Assembly (NCBI RefSeq): GCF_006386545.1
Contig: NZ_SWAR01000015.1
Location: 1 to 64,000 of the forward strand
Direction: 5' to 3'
Origin: Methylibium rhizosphaerae
Lineage (GTDB): Bacteria; Pseudomonadota; Gammaproteobacteria; Burkholderiales; Burkholderiaceae_C
Length of the DNA stretch: 64,000 nucleotides
Below are positions 24,986 through 33,548 of the stretch, in pieces. Below the pieces are notes generated by a model. It was not told the origin of the DNA, made no database searches, and was given only the letters and a program-made list of their open reading frames with translations. How positions within the stretch are numbered: position 1 is the stretch's first letter; every line of letters starts with the position of its first letter. The position numbers and the translations under genes were made by a program.

Positions 24986-25692
24986 GGCTTGCGCTCAAGG
25001 TGGTGCGCGGCGAAGTGCTGGCCGCGGTGGTGACGCTGCTGGCCTTGCTCCTGTGGGAAGCCGGCCGCTGGGACCTGCCGCTGTCCCATCTCTATGGCGG
25101 CCCCCATGGCTTCGCGCTGCGCGACGCCTGGTGGACCCGCGGACTGCTGCACGAAGGGGGGCGCTGGCTGGCCGCGTGCGCGCTCGCGTTGCAGGCCTGG
25201 GATGCCGCCCGCCCGATCGTGCCGGGGCCCACCCGGGCGCAACGCGCGTACTGGCTGCTGGTGACCGCCGCCTCGATGCTGCTGGTGCCGCTGCTCAAGC
25301 ACTTCAGTGCCACGAGCTGCCCCTGGGATCTGGCCGAGTTCGGCGGCGGGGCGGTGTACGTGCCGCACTGGCTGCCCGGCGTGGCCGACATGGGGCCGGG
25401 TCGCTGCTTCCCGTCGGGCCATGCGGTGAGCGGATTTGCGTTCTTCGGCCTGTACTTCCTGTGGCGCCCGTATCGCCCCTGTGCCGCCTGGATCGTGCTG
25501 GCGGCCACCCTCGCGGCCGGCGCCGCGGCCGGCTGGGTCCAGGTCGTGCGGGGGGCGCACTTCCCCAGCCATGCCTTGTGGTCGGGCTGGCTGTGCTGGA
25601 GCCTGGCAATGGTCGCCCAGGCTGCTTGGTCCGGCGAGGAAGCGGTGCGGCGACGAGGCCTCAGAGGTAGTTGCGCCAGAGCTCGTTGCTGA
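24982..25692 (+). CDS. PAP2-family membrane phosphatase
   Basis: A 236-residue phosphatase with about six membrane helices. The phosphatidic-acid-phosphatase-2 motifs appear as KHFSATSCPWDL, GRCFPSGHAVSG and RGAHFPSHALWSGW; the latter two carry the catalytic histidines and arginine. Coupled to eptA by ATGA. Related proteins (LpxE, LpxF, LpxT types) trim or rearrange lipid A phosphates, and the pairing suggests the same here: phosphate change plus phosphoethanolamine addition. The exact lipid substrate is inferred. The last 32 bp overlap the convergent FAD oxidase gene. Confidence 0.85.
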   Translation: MRLALKVVRGEVLAAVVTLLALLLWEAGRWDLPLSHLYGGPHGFALRDAWWTRGLLHEGGRWLAACALALQAWDAARPIVPGPTRAQRAYWLLVTAASMLLVPLLKHFSATSCPWDLAEFGGGAVYVPHWLPGVADMGPGRCFPSGHAVSGFAFFGLYFLWRPYRPCAAWIVLAATLAAGAAAGWVQVVRGAHFPSHALWSGWLCWSLAMVAQAAWSGEEAVRRRGLRGSCARARC

Positions 25693-27097
25693 ACTTGCCC
25701 TCGGGGTCCACGTGGTGCTTGAGGCTTCGCAGCCGCGCCGCCTCCGGATAGGCCTGCTCGAACTGCTCCCGGGTTGCGTGCAACTGGTAGGGCAGGTAGT
25801 AGCGGCCTTCATGGCGCAGGGCCAGGTCGATCAGCGCCCGCGTCCAGCGCCGCACGGTCTCCTGGGCCTTGGCGGTCTTGCGCTGCTTGAAGTAGACGAC
25901 GAAACAGAACACGTCCTCGCGCGCCCAGGGCAGCAGCGAAACACGGTCGGCGGGTGCATGCCGGATCGAGACGTTCAAGGCTTCGACGTCATCGTCCTGC
26001 AGCACGCGGCCCATCGCCTGCGCGAAGGAAAGGAAGTGCCGCGGCGGAATGAAGTACTCCTGCAGCACGTAGGTGGAGATGGCACGCGTGCGCGGCTCGA
26101 GCTCGGCCACGTCTAGGCTGGCCTCATGGTTCAGCCACTTGACCGCGGGCTTGCTGTTCAGCATCGGGTGGACCACCGACTTGCGCAGGGTACGGCCGCC
26201 GGGCAGCTCGGTCATGACCCAGATGGCGTTCTGCTCAAGCCCGTATCTCGCGTCGCGGGGCACCAGCCGCGCCGATTCGGTGAGCGGCCTGTCGCCCGCC
26301 GCGCGTCGCCAGGTGACGCTCACCGGCGTGTCGAAGGCGGGCGGCAGCAGGTCGGCGTTGTGCAGCACCGACTGCGGATCGGCGAGAACCCGGGCGTTGA
26401 AGTGCTCCACATAGTGCTCGAGCGGCACTTGCTCGACGCTGCGTTCGATGCGCACATTGCCGGCCAGGTCGAGCTCCACCTCGGTGATGACCCCCACTGC
26501 ACCATAGCCTCCGATGGCCGCGCGGAACAGTTCCGCACGGTGCTCGCGGCTGGCCTCGGTGACGGTGCCGTCGGCCAGCACGAGCTGCAGTGCCCGTACC
26601 GTGTTGGCGATCGGCCCGTGCCCGACGTAGCGCCCGTGCGCGTTCACCGAAACCGAGCCGCCCACGGTGAAGTTCGAATAGCTCTGCATCGTCTTCACCG
26701 CCAGAGCCAGCGGATCGATGAGCGCCTGCAGTTCGCGCCAGCGCATGCCGGCTTCCACCCGCACGGCCCGGTCGTCGGGGCGCAGCCAGACGAGGCGGTT
26801 CATGCGGCGCATGTCGATGTGCAGGCCGCCCTGCACCCCGATCTGGCCGCCCATGCTGTAGCGTCCGCCGCCCACCGCCACGCGGCCGGGCCAGGCGGTC
26901 ACCAAGGTCGATATCTCGGCCGCGGTGCGCGGCGCCTCGATGCGAACCACTTCCACCGCATGCAGGTCGGTGACGTTGCCCACCACCAGCACCGGCGCGG
27001 CCATCGGCGCCGCCGGCGCCAGCGTCAGGAGACCGGTGGCGGCGAGGGTCTGTGCAAGGAAGGTGCGGCGGTTGGCCGCCGGGGAGGGAGTGCTCAT
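25661..27097 (-). CDS. FAD-binding oxidase (PCMH type), probably Tat-exported
   Basis: A 478-residue flavoprotein. The N-terminus NRRTFLAQTLAATGLL, ending in an Ala-rich stretch, looks like a twin-arginine signal. The FAD domain (about 50-225) includes RVAVGGGRYSMGGQ and NFTVGGSVSVNAHGR; the C-terminus resembles the D-arabinono-1,4-lactone oxidase cap with a final HHVDPEGKFSNELW. Enzymes of this group oxidise sugar lactones or alcohols using oxygen. The specific substrate is not evident. Upstream lies a strong terminator closing the DUF4148 gene, so this gene probably has its own promoter in the short gap, or depends on read-through. Confidence 0.82.
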   Translation of the reverse strand: MSTPSPAANRRTFLAQTLAATGLLTLAPAAPMAAPVLVVGNVTDLHAVEVVRIEAPRTAAEISTLVTAWPGRVAVGGGRYSMGGQIGVQGGLHIDMRRMNRLVWLRPDDRAVRVEAGMRWRELQALIDPLALAVKTMQSYSNFTVGGSVSVNAHGRYVGHGPIANTVRALQLVLADGTVTEASREHRAELFRAAIGGYGAVGVITEVELDLAGNVRIERSVEQVPLEHYVEHFNARVLADPQSVLHNADLLPPAFDTPVSVTWRRAAGDRPLTESARLVPRDARYGLEQNAIWVMTELPGGRTLRKSVVHPMLNSKPAVKWLNHEASLDVAELEPRTRAISTYVLQEYFIPPRHFLSFAQAMGRVLQDDDVEALNVSIRHAPADRVSLLPWAREDVFCFVVYFKQRKTAKAQETVRRWTRALIDLALRHEGRYYLPYQLHATREQFEQAYPEAARLRSLKHHVDPEGKFSNELWRNYL

Positions 27098-27133
27098 GCG
27101 GCCGGAATTCTGCTTCGGGCCCGCCGGGGCAAC

Positions 27134-27157
27134 AAAAAGGCCCCGTCAAGCGGGGCC
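27134..27157 (-). terminator. Rho-independent terminator after the DUF4148 gene
   Basis: Read on the minus strand, GGCCCCG-CTTGA-CGGGGCC forms a 7-bp GC stem followed at once by TTTTTG. It lies 35 bp after the DUF4148 stop and about 40 bp before the FAD oxidase start. Confidence 0.88.
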
Positions 27158-27191
27158 CAAGGTTCAACCTGGAGACAAGAAACGGGTTGGC

Positions 27192-27473
27192 CTACTGCCG
27201 GGGAGCCTGGGCCTGCTTCTGGCCCTGCTCGGCCGCCTTGGCGGCGCGCCAGGCTTCCCAGCTGGTGTAGACAGGCTGCGGACCGCGGCCCAGCGGGTCG
27301 GGCGTGTCGGCATGCAGCATGTCGTATTCACCGCTGGCGCGGGCGCGCTGAAGTTCGGCGACCACTTCCGCCCGGGTGAGCGGTTTCGCCGCGGGTTTGG
27401 TCTCCTGGGCCTGGGCAGCCAGCGGCAGCAGCGTGGCTGCGGCCAGTGCCGTGGTGACAAACAGCTTGTTCAT
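27192..27473 (-). CDS. DUF4148 domain-containing small secreted protein
   Basis: A 93-residue protein with a clear signal peptide (MNKLFVTTALAAATLLPLAAQAQ) and the short DUF4148 core PLTRAEVVAELQRARASGEYD, a family that is abundant in Burkholderiales and of unknown role. The tail is rich in Ala and Gln. It lies 82 bp downstream of the orphan molybdoenzyme-like gene on the same strand and ends at a strong terminator. Confidence 0.9.
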   Translation of the reverse strand: MNKLFVTTALAAATLLPLAAQAQETKPAAKPLTRAEVVAELQRARASGEYDMLHADTPDPLGRGPQPVYTSWEAWRAAKAAEQGQKQAQAPRQ

Positions 27474-27555
27474 GACTTTCCTTTCTTTCGCTGAGGGGGC
27501 GAGGACTCAAGGGGGCAAACGAGAACAACAACATGGACGCCGTAGACCGCGGCGT

Positions 27556-28599
27556 TCACAGACTCAGGAGCGCCGCCGGCGCGCGGCCGGAGTGCACCTG
27601 GGCTGTCGGATGGGCGAGCGGCAGCGCGTGTTGGCGCTCGCCGCTCGCGGCAAACAGGGCGTTGGCCAGCGCCGGCGCCACCGCAGGCAGCGCGGTCTCG
27701 TGCTGCTCGCAAGCCGGCGCGCTGCTGCGCACGAAATGCAGGTCGATGGCGGGGCGCAGGGCCGGCGGCACCGGGTGGGCCAGCGCGGCGTCGAGGCCCA
27801 TCAGCAAGGCCACCTCGGCCTGCAGTGCGCCGGAGGCCTGAGGCTCGGTGTCGCCGTTGTCTAGCACCGCGGTGATGCGATGCACGAGCAGGCGGCCGCG
27901 CTCGTCGAGCGACGCTTCCACCACCTCGGCAGCCAGTGCGCCTTCGCTTTCGACCAGCGCGATGCCGCGGCCACGACCGGCTGCCAGCGGCGTGCCCCAT
28001 CCGGCGCGGCGTGCCGCCTCCTCGAGCACGCGGCGCTGGCGCGAGCCGGCGGGCAGCAGGCCGCGCCGGTACTCGAACGGGTCGGCGTCGGCAACGACGG
28101 CGAGGTCGTCGATGAAGGTCTCGGCAAAGAAGGCCTGCAGCGCATGCTGAGCGGCGCGGCCGCGGCGGCGGTCGGTGTCGATCGCATGCACCGAGAGGTT
28201 CGGTATGGCGTAGGGCAGTCGATAGGCCTTGCTGCCGCGCAGGGGCAGGCCCACATGACGCTGCCACCAGGCCCGCGGCTTCCCGTCGGCGCCCAGCATG
28301 GCGCGCAGCTCGCCGCCGGCCGGGAAGAAGCGCTGCACCACGCGTTCGCGCGATGCTTCCCACAACAGCTCTTCGGCGTCGCCCACCTGCACCACCTGAT
28401 GCGCCTTGCCGGCCTTCATGGCCACGAGGTGCAGGTTGTGCAGGGTTTCATGCGTGTGGCTGCCGTCCGGCGCTGCCGGCGGCACGTTGTCGAGCGGCTT
28501 CGTCGTGAGCTCGGCAGGGTCTTGCCCGGCCGGCCACGGCGCGAGCACGGCTCGTGCGCCGGGTTGTGTCTGCCGATCGTTCACCGATGAGTTGAGCAT
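27556..28599 (-). CDS. Orphan C-terminal half of a xanthine-oxidase-family molybdopterin subunit (IorB-like)
   Basis: A 347-residue protein whose residues about 120-335 track the C-terminal half of isoquinoline 1-oxidoreductase beta-type subunits: YRLPYAIPNLSVHAIDT, HALQAFFAETFIDDLA, ADPFEYRRGLL, GRGIALVES and ETALPAVAPALANALFA. The last keeps the Glu that sits beside the molybdenum in this family. Full subunits are about 700 residues; the first half is missing, and residues 1-100 look unrelated. No signal peptide and no iron-sulfur partner gene adjoin. The start at 28599 has GGAGG 5 bp upstream; the frame opens at 28656. It may be a remnant or a repurposed domain. Confidence 0.68.
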   Translation of the reverse strand: MLNSSVNDRQTQPGARAVLAPWPAGQDPAELTTKPLDNVPPAAPDGSHTHETLHNLHLVAMKAGKAHQVVQVGDAEELLWEASRERVVQRFFPAGGELRAMLGADGKPRAWWQRHVGLPLRGSKAYRLPYAIPNLSVHAIDTDRRRGRAAQHALQAFFAETFIDDLAVVADADPFEYRRGLLPAGSRQRRVLEEAARRAGWGTPLAAGRGRGIALVESEGALAAEVVEASLDERGRLLVHRITAVLDNGDTEPQASGALQAEVALLMGLDAALAHPVPPALRPAIDLHFVRSSAPACEQHETALPAVAPALANALFAASGERQHALPLAHPTAQVHSGRAPAALLSL

Positions 28600-28670
28600 C
28601 TGCGCCTCCGCTTTGCGGGTGATGGGCTCGTGTGTCGAGCCGTCGTTGCGGCGCATTCTTCGGGCCTGCG

Positions 28671-28709
28671 TTTAAGAACTCTTTGCCGTGTGCTTAAGAA
28701 CTCTTTAAA
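28671..28709. promoter_or_regulatory. Response-regulator box array (TTTAAG-type, 11-bp period)
   Basis: The 13-mer TTAAGAACTCTTT occurs at 28672-28684 and again at 28694-28706, 22 bp apart. In hexamer terms, TTTAAG, TTTGCC, CTTAAG and TTTAAA start at 28671, 28682, 28693 and 28704, each 11 bp apart. It lies between the orphan molybdoenzyme-like gene and the divergent regulator at 28783, and fits PmrA/QseB-type direct repeats. Confidence 0.7.
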
Positions 28710-28782
28710 CGCGCAAATTCACACTTCGCAGCGTGCCGGCAGCGGCCGCACAATCACGTCTGCAAAGAAAAGTAGAGGCACG

Positions 28783-29454
28783 ATGAACCTGTTGCTGGTC
28801 GAGGACGACGAGATGCTGGCGCAAGCGGTGAAGGCCGGTCTGCATCGCGACGGCTACCGTGTCGATTGGGTCAACGATGCCGGCGCGGCTCGCCTAGCCC
28901 TGAGCAGCGAGCATGGTTTCGGCGCGGTGCTGCTCGACCTCGGCCTGCCCAACGGTTCGGGCATCGGCGTGCTCCAGGCCATGCGAGCCCGCTACGACGC
29001 GACGCCGGTGCTCATCGTCACGGCACGCGACCAGCTCAGCGACCGCATCGCGGGGCTCGATGCCGGTGCAGACGACTACGTGGTCAAGCCGTTCCAGCTC
29101 GACGAGCTGAGTGCGCGGCTGCGTGCCGTGGTGCGGCGCAGCCAGGGCCGCGTGTCGCCGATGCTGACGCAGGGCGACGTGGTGGTCGATCCGGCGCGTC
29201 GCAGCGTGACGCGCGCGGGCGAGCCGGTCACGCTGAGCGTCAACGAATACCGCACGCTGCTCGCGCTGATGGAGCGGCGCGGCTGGGTGGTCACCCGTGC
29301 CCAGCTCGAAGACGCGGTGTATGGCGGTACCAGCAACATCGAAAGCAACACCATCGCGGTGTACGTGCACCAGCTGCGCCGCAAGCTCGGCGACGAGCTG
29401 ATCGCCACCGTGCATGGTTTCGGCTATCGCATCGGCGAGGAGCGCCCGGCATGA
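28783..29454 (+). CDS. OmpR-family response regulator, QseB-like
   Basis: A 223-residue regulator with a complete receiver (LLVEDDEML, LLDLGLPNGSG, switch YVVKPF) and winged helix (LSVNEYRTLLALMERRGWVV, NTIAVYVHQLRRKLG, VHGFGYRIG). The start at 28783 has AGAGG just upstream. The 11-bp-period boxes 70-110 bp upstream suggest autoregulation and control of the divergent gene at 28599. The stop overlaps the kinase start as ATGA. Confidence 0.95.
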   Translation: MNLLLVEDDEMLAQAVKAGLHRDGYRVDWVNDAGAARLALSSEHGFGAVLLDLGLPNGSGIGVLQAMRARYDATPVLIVTARDQLSDRIAGLDAGADDYVVKPFQLDELSARLRAVVRRSQGRVSPMLTQGDVVVDPARRSVTRAGEPVTLSVNEYRTLLALMERRGWVVTRAQLEDAVYGGTSNIESNTIAVYVHQLRRKLGDELIATVHGFGYRIGEERPA

Positions 29455-31019
29455 AGAGTCGCGACCCTGCTGCCGCCAGCGAATCCTGTCCCGGTTCCAT
29501 GCTGCTGCGCTGGATGCCCCGCTCGCTGCGCGGCCGGCTGCTGGTGGCGCTGCTGGTGGTGCTGCTGTCGTTCTGGGCCGTGTGGTTCGGTTGCCAGAGC
29601 ATGATGCTCAACCGGCAGCAGACGGGCTGGTGGGACAGCTCCCTGCGCCTGATCGCGCAGCAGATCCTGCTGTCGCTGCCCGACAACGTGGACCAGGTCA
29701 CCACCGCGTCTCGGTCGTTCCGCCTGCCGCCCGGCGAGAAGAGCGCGGCCGACACGCCGCTGCGGCGGATGAGCCTGGCCGAGCGTGCATTCCGCGGCGA
29801 GAAGGCGAGCTTCCAGGTCTGGACGCGCTCCGGCCAGAGCGCCTTCCGCTCGCCCGGAGCGCCCACGGTGCCGTTGCGGGCCGACTTCCAGGATGGTTTT
29901 GCCGATGCCGAGATCGACGGCCACTCGTGGCGCGTCTACAGCATCGGCGACTCGAGCGGCCGCATCGTCGTGCAGGTCGGGCGCACGCACGAGCAGCTGC
30001 ATGCAGAGCTGGCGCGCTGGATCAAGCTGAGCCTGGTCGCGGCACTGCTGGTCGGTGGCCTGCTGGCGGCGGTGCTCTGGTTCGTGATCTGCTGGTCGCT
30101 GCGCCCGGTCACCAAGGTGCAGGACGCCATCCAGCAGCGCCATGCGCTCGATCTCAAGCCGCTGCCCAGCGTCGACCTGCCCGAGGAGGTGGCGCCCCTG
30201 GTGGAGTCGTTCAACCGGCTGATGCAGCGGCTCGACACCTCGGTGCAGGGCGAGCGGCGCTTCATCGCCGATGCCGCGCACGAGCTGCGCACGCCGCTGG
30301 CGGCGCTGCTGGCGCACACGCAGCTCGCGCTTGACGCCAAGGACCCGCAGGACGGCCGCGATGCGCTGATCCGCCTGAACGCGGTGGTGCAGCGCAGCGC
30401 CCGGCTGGCCGAGCAGCTGCTCGACCTGGCCCGGCTCGACCAGGGCCGCACGCTCGACAGCGAGCGCCGCATCGGCTTGTACGAGGTGATCGAGGTGGTG
30501 GTGCGCGACTTCGAGCTGTCGGCCCAGCAGAAGCAGCAGCGCATCGCGCTCGACCTGGAGGTGTGCGAAATCGTCGGCGACATCGATTCGCTGGGCATCC
30601 TGGTGCGCAACCTCGTGGACAACGCCTTGCGCTACAGCGGCGTGGGCGGCCGCGTGCAGGTGTCGTGCGGGTCGCAGGACGGCGAGGTCCTGCTCAAGGT
30701 GGCCGACGACGGCCCGGGCGTGCCCGAAGCCGAATACGAGCGCATCTTCGACCGCTTCTACCGGGTGCCCGGCGCCGGCGGGCGGGGCAGCGGCGTGGGG
30801 CTTTCGCTGGTGTCGCGCATCGCCCAGCTGCACGGTGCCCGCATCGAGGTCGGTCGCGGCCTCGGCGGTCGTGGCTTCAGCGTGGTGTTGCGCTTCGCCG
30901 CGCCGCCGCCGGCCGGCGCGGCCGCTAGCGCGCGCCATGCCGGCGTCGAGCCGGCTGCCGCCGATGCGGTGCGCTCAGCCGGCGTCCTGTCGCCCCGGCC
31001 GGTGGACGACCCGGCCTGA
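29451..31019 (+). CDS. Sensor histidine kinase, QseC-like
   Basis: A 522-residue kinase. Membrane helices at about 27-48 and 195-220 bracket a periplasmic sensor of about 145 residues. A HAMP-like linker and H-box (FIADAAHELRTPLAALL) follow, then N-box ILVRNLVDNALRYSG, G1 VADDGPGVP and G2 GRGSGVGLSLV. The final ~45 residues after the ATPase domain are Ala/Pro-rich and poorly ordered. Coupled to the regulator by ATGA. The sensed signal cannot be told from sequence. Confidence 0.93.
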   Translation: MKSRDPAAASESCPGSMLLRWMPRSLRGRLLVALLVVLLSFWAVWFGCQSMMLNRQQTGWWDSSLRLIAQQILLSLPDNVDQVTTASRSFRLPPGEKSAADTPLRRMSLAERAFRGEKASFQVWTRSGQSAFRSPGAPTVPLRADFQDGFADAEIDGHSWRVYSIGDSSGRIVVQVGRTHEQLHAELARWIKLSLVAALLVGGLLAAVLWFVICWSLRPVTKVQDAIQQRHALDLKPLPSVDLPEEVAPLVESFNRLMQRLDTSVQGERRFIADAAHELRTPLAALLAHTQLALDAKDPQDGRDALIRLNAVVQRSARLAEQLLDLARLDQGRTLDSERRIGLYEVIEVVVRDFELSAQQKQQRIALDLEVCEIVGDIDSLGILVRNLVDNALRYSGVGGRVQVSCGSQDGEVLLKVADDGPGVPEAEYERIFDRFYRVPGAGGRGSGVGLSLVSRIAQLHGARIEVGRGLGGRGFSVVLRFAAPPPAGAAASARHAGVEPAAADAVRSAGVLSPRPVDDPA

Positions 31020-31054
31020 GCGGGGCCGTCGGCGCTGCCGGCACAATCGCGCGC

Positions 31055-31993
31055 GTGCTGCCGGCTTCTCCCTTCCTTCTGCTTGCCTGCGCCGGCCTCC
31101 TGGCCGGCTGCGCCGTGCGCTCCGACCAGGTGGCGCCCGCGCCCACGGCCGTGCAGCCGCTCCTGGCCCTGTCATGCAACCAGCTGCGAGGCGCGCTCGA
31201 CGGCGTGGAGCAGCAGGTCGAGGACCTGGCGTTCGCGGTGGACGCGCAGCGCGGCAACAACTTCATTGCCCTGGGCCTGGGCGTCATGGCCTTCTGGCCG
31301 GCGCTGATGGTCATGCGCGGCAACGAGCAGCAGGCCGCCGAGCTGGCCCTGCTCAAGGGGGAGCACGAGGCCTTGCTGCAGGCGATGGCGAGCAAGCCAT
31401 GCGCTCGCGACGAGGCACCCGACGTGCCGAAGCTGCCGGACGACGGCGTGCACCGAGGCCTGCCGGCTGCCGGGGACCGCTACACCTACCAGGACTTCGA
31501 GCCGATCTCCGGCCAGCCCGCCGGCCGCATCGAGTGGCGGCTGCGCAAGGTGAAGCCGGGCCGCCTGGAATACGTGAGCGGCGACGAGACGATGCGGTGG
31601 ACCACCGATGCCGCCGGCAACTGGCGCTCGGGTGCGGTCATGGGCTTGCGCCTGCTGCGCTTCCTGCGGGCCGATGCGGTGCCGGGGCAGCAGCTCGAAG
31701 GCGAGGTCGGCACTGGTGACGTGCAGGACGGCGTCGGCCGCATCGAAGGGCGCGTCACCGCCTTGTTGACGCATGAGCTGGAAGGCCGCCGCTTCGAGGC
31801 GGCGCGCATCGAACTGCAGGGCCATGTGCCCTCGAATGTGCGGGACACGCAAACCCCGGCCGCGGGCAGCGAGGGCATCGAAGGCTGGCTCGTGGTCGAG
31901 CGCCGCACCGGGCAGGTGCTGCAGGCGGAAGTGCGCAGCGGCAACCCGGCCTTCGCCTGGCGCCGCAGGCTGGTGCGGTTCGTCAGAGGCTGA
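31055..31993 (+). CDS. Lipoprotein, 312 residues, unknown function
   Basis: It starts at GTG 35 bp after the kinase. The signal sequence ends LLLACAGLLAGC, giving a lipid-modified Cys at residue 19. A coiled, polar segment (about 40-70) contains a short hydrophobic stretch NNFIALGLGVMAFWPALMV, followed by a beta-rich domain (about 135-312) with GRIEWRLRKVKPGRLEYVSGDETMRW and repeated acidic/Gly turns. I do not recognise the family. It may share transcription with the upstream two-component genes. Confidence 0.75.
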   Translation: MLPASPFLLLACAGLLAGCAVRSDQVAPAPTAVQPLLALSCNQLRGALDGVEQQVEDLAFAVDAQRGNNFIALGLGVMAFWPALMVMRGNEQQAAELALLKGEHEALLQAMASKPCARDEAPDVPKLPDDGVHRGLPAAGDRYTYQDFEPISGQPAGRIEWRLRKVKPGRLEYVSGDETMRWTTDAAGNWRSGAVMGLRLLRFLRADAVPGQQLEGEVGTGDVQDGVGRIEGRVTALLTHELEGRRFEAARIELQGHVPSNVRDTQTPAAGSEGIEGWLVVERRTGQVLQAEVRSGNPAFAWRRRLVRFVRG

Positions 31994-32117
31994 GCGAATC
32001 TCGACCGCGGGCAATGCAGGGAACCGCCTGAGGGCCGCCGGCGGGGGGCTCCACCTACACAGTTCTTTACCGCCACCCCACACCGGCGATACCCCCCTGG
32101 CCGACAGTGAACGCCAT

Positions 32118-32132
32118 GGACAGACCCTGTCC
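32118..32132. promoter_or_regulatory. Small perfect inverted repeat in the leader of the Spy-like gene
   Basis: GGACAG-ACC-CTGTCC lies 18 bp before the start codon of the Spy/CpxP-like gene. It could be an operator or a leader hairpin close to the ribosome site. Role not shown. Confidence 0.4.
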
Positions 32133-32150
32133 GCTACCCAAGGAGTTCAC

Positions 32151-32699
32151 ATGACCTCTTCTCCAATGCAACCGAAGTCCGGCATGCGTCGTTATGTCGC
32201 GGCCGTGGTCATCGGGCTGGCGGGTTCCATCGGCCTGGCGGCCTGGGCCCATGGCGGCGGCCATCACGGACCGGGCATGGCCGGCTTTGGCGGCCCCGGC
32301 ATGTTCGCCGGCTCGCCCGAGCGCGTTAGCCGTCTGGTCGACCACATGCTGCGCGACGTGAATGCCACCGAGGCGCAACGCACCCAGGTCAAGCAGATCG
32401 TCACCGCGGCCGCCGCCGACCTGAAGGCTCAACGGGAAGCCGGCCAGGGCCTGCGCGACCGTGCCGCCGCGCTGTTCACCAGCCCGACGGTCGACGCCAA
32501 CGCCGCCGAGTCTCTGCGCCAGCAGATGCTCGGCCAGCACGACCAGGCGTCCCGGCGGGTGATGCAGGCCATGCTCGACATCAGCCGGGTGCTCACGCCC
32601 GAGCAGCGCACGCAGCTGGCCGAGCGCATGAAGCAGCGGCGCGACATGATGCAGCGCCACATGCGCGAGCGTCAGGATCTCGACCGCCCGACCCGCTGA
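32151..32699 (+). CDS. Spy/CpxP family periplasmic protein
   Basis: A 182-residue envelope-stress chaperone-like protein. After an N-terminal hydrophobic signal (about 13-33, ending AAWA) there is a His/Gly-rich segment (HGGGHHGPGMAGFGG), which may bind metal. An all-helical body with two LTxxQ-like repeats follows: NATEAQRTQVKQI and LTPEQRTQLAERM. Met/Arg-rich C-terminus. AAGGAG lies 5 bp upstream of the start. It precedes a CpxAR/RstAB-like pair; in enterobacteria CpxP and Spy are targets and modulators of Cpx, so a feedback role is likely here. Confidence 0.88.
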   Translation: MTSSPMQPKSGMRRYVAAVVIGLAGSIGLAAWAHGGGHHGPGMAGFGGPGMFAGSPERVSRLVDHMLRDVNATEAQRTQVKQIVTAAAADLKAQREAGQGLRDRAAALFTSPTVDANAAESLRQQMLGQHDQASRRVMQAMLDISRVLTPEQRTQLAERMKQRRDMMQRHMRERQDLDRPTR

Positions 32700-32712
32700 C
32701 CTGGGCCACGCA

Positions 32713-32741
32713 GGCCGCGTGCCGCAAGGCATGCGGCCTTT
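32713..32741 (+). terminator. Terminator-like hairpin between the Spy-like gene and the regulator
   Basis: GGCCGCGTGCC-GCAA-GGCATGCGGCC pairs at 10 of 11 positions and is followed by TTT and a pyrimidine-rich run. The short T-tract suggests partial termination, which would make the Spy-like transcript more abundant than the regulator/kinase transcript. Confidence 0.6.
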
Positions 32742-32831
32742 GCCGCTTCTTCCTCGCTTATGCTTGACTCCAGCTTTCCGCCCCGCGTCATTCCGGCCCC
32801 GGGGCGCGTTTTTTCAGCCACGGTTCCGCCC

Positions 32832-33548
32832 ATGACTGCACGTGTCCTGCTGATCGACGACGACCTGCGCCTGACCGGCATGGTGGGCGACTACCTGCGA
32901 GGCGCGGGCTTCGACGTCGACGTGGCGCCCTCGCTGGCCGCCGGCCGCGAGAGGCTGGCGCGCGACACCTTCGATGCGCTGCTGCTCGACCTGATGCTGC
33001 CCGACGGCGACGGCCTCGACCTCACCCGCGAGCTGCGCGCCAGCCCGCGCACCCGGCACCTGCCGCTGCTCATGCTCACCGCGCGGGGCGAGCCGATGGA
33101 CCGCATCGTGGGCCTCGAGCTCGGGGCCGACGACTACCTGCCCAAGCCCTTCGAGCCGCGCGAGCTGCTGGCGCGGCTGAAGGCGCTGCTGCGGCGCGCG
33201 TCGCCGGCGCAGGGCGACGACGACGTGCTGCGTTTCGGCCGGCTCGAGATCGACCTCGGCGAGCGCCAGGCCCGCCTGGCCGGCAAGCCCTGCGAGCTGA
33301 CGAGCTACCAGTTCGACCTGCTGCTCGTGCTGGCGCAAAGCCCCGGCCGCGTGCTGAGCCGCGACCAGATCATGGATGCGCTCAAGGGCCACCCGCTCGA
33401 AGCCTTCGACCGCTCGATCGACGTGCATGTCTCGCGCATCCGCGCCGCCATCGAGGACGACCCGAAGAACCCGCGGCGCATCCTGACCGTGCGCGGCGTG
33501 GGCTACGTGTTCGCCAAGAAGCAGGACAGCGAGGCCGCCGAGGCATGA
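32832..33548 (+). CDS. OmpR-family response regulator, CpxR/RstA-like
   Basis: A 238-residue regulator. The receiver has LLIDDDLRL, LLLDLMLPDGDG and switch YLPKPF; the winged helix has LTSYQFDLLLVLAQSPGRVL, SIDVHVSRIRAAI and VRGVGYVF. The start at 32832 is chosen because the receiver begins there; the frame opens at 32760. Its stop overlaps a 26-codon ORF as ATGA, and that ORF in turn overlaps the kinase gene. Confidence 0.94.
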   Translation: MTARVLLIDDDLRLTGMVGDYLRGAGFDVDVAPSLAAGRERLARDTFDALLLDLMLPDGDGLDLTRELRASPRTRHLPLLMLTARGEPMDRIVGLELGADDYLPKPFEPRELLARLKALLRRASPAQGDDDVLRFGRLEIDLGERQARLAGKPCELTSYQFDLLLVLAQSPGRVLSRDQIMDALKGHPLEAFDRSIDVHVSRIRAAIEDDPKNPRRILTVRGVGYVFAKKQDSEAAEA

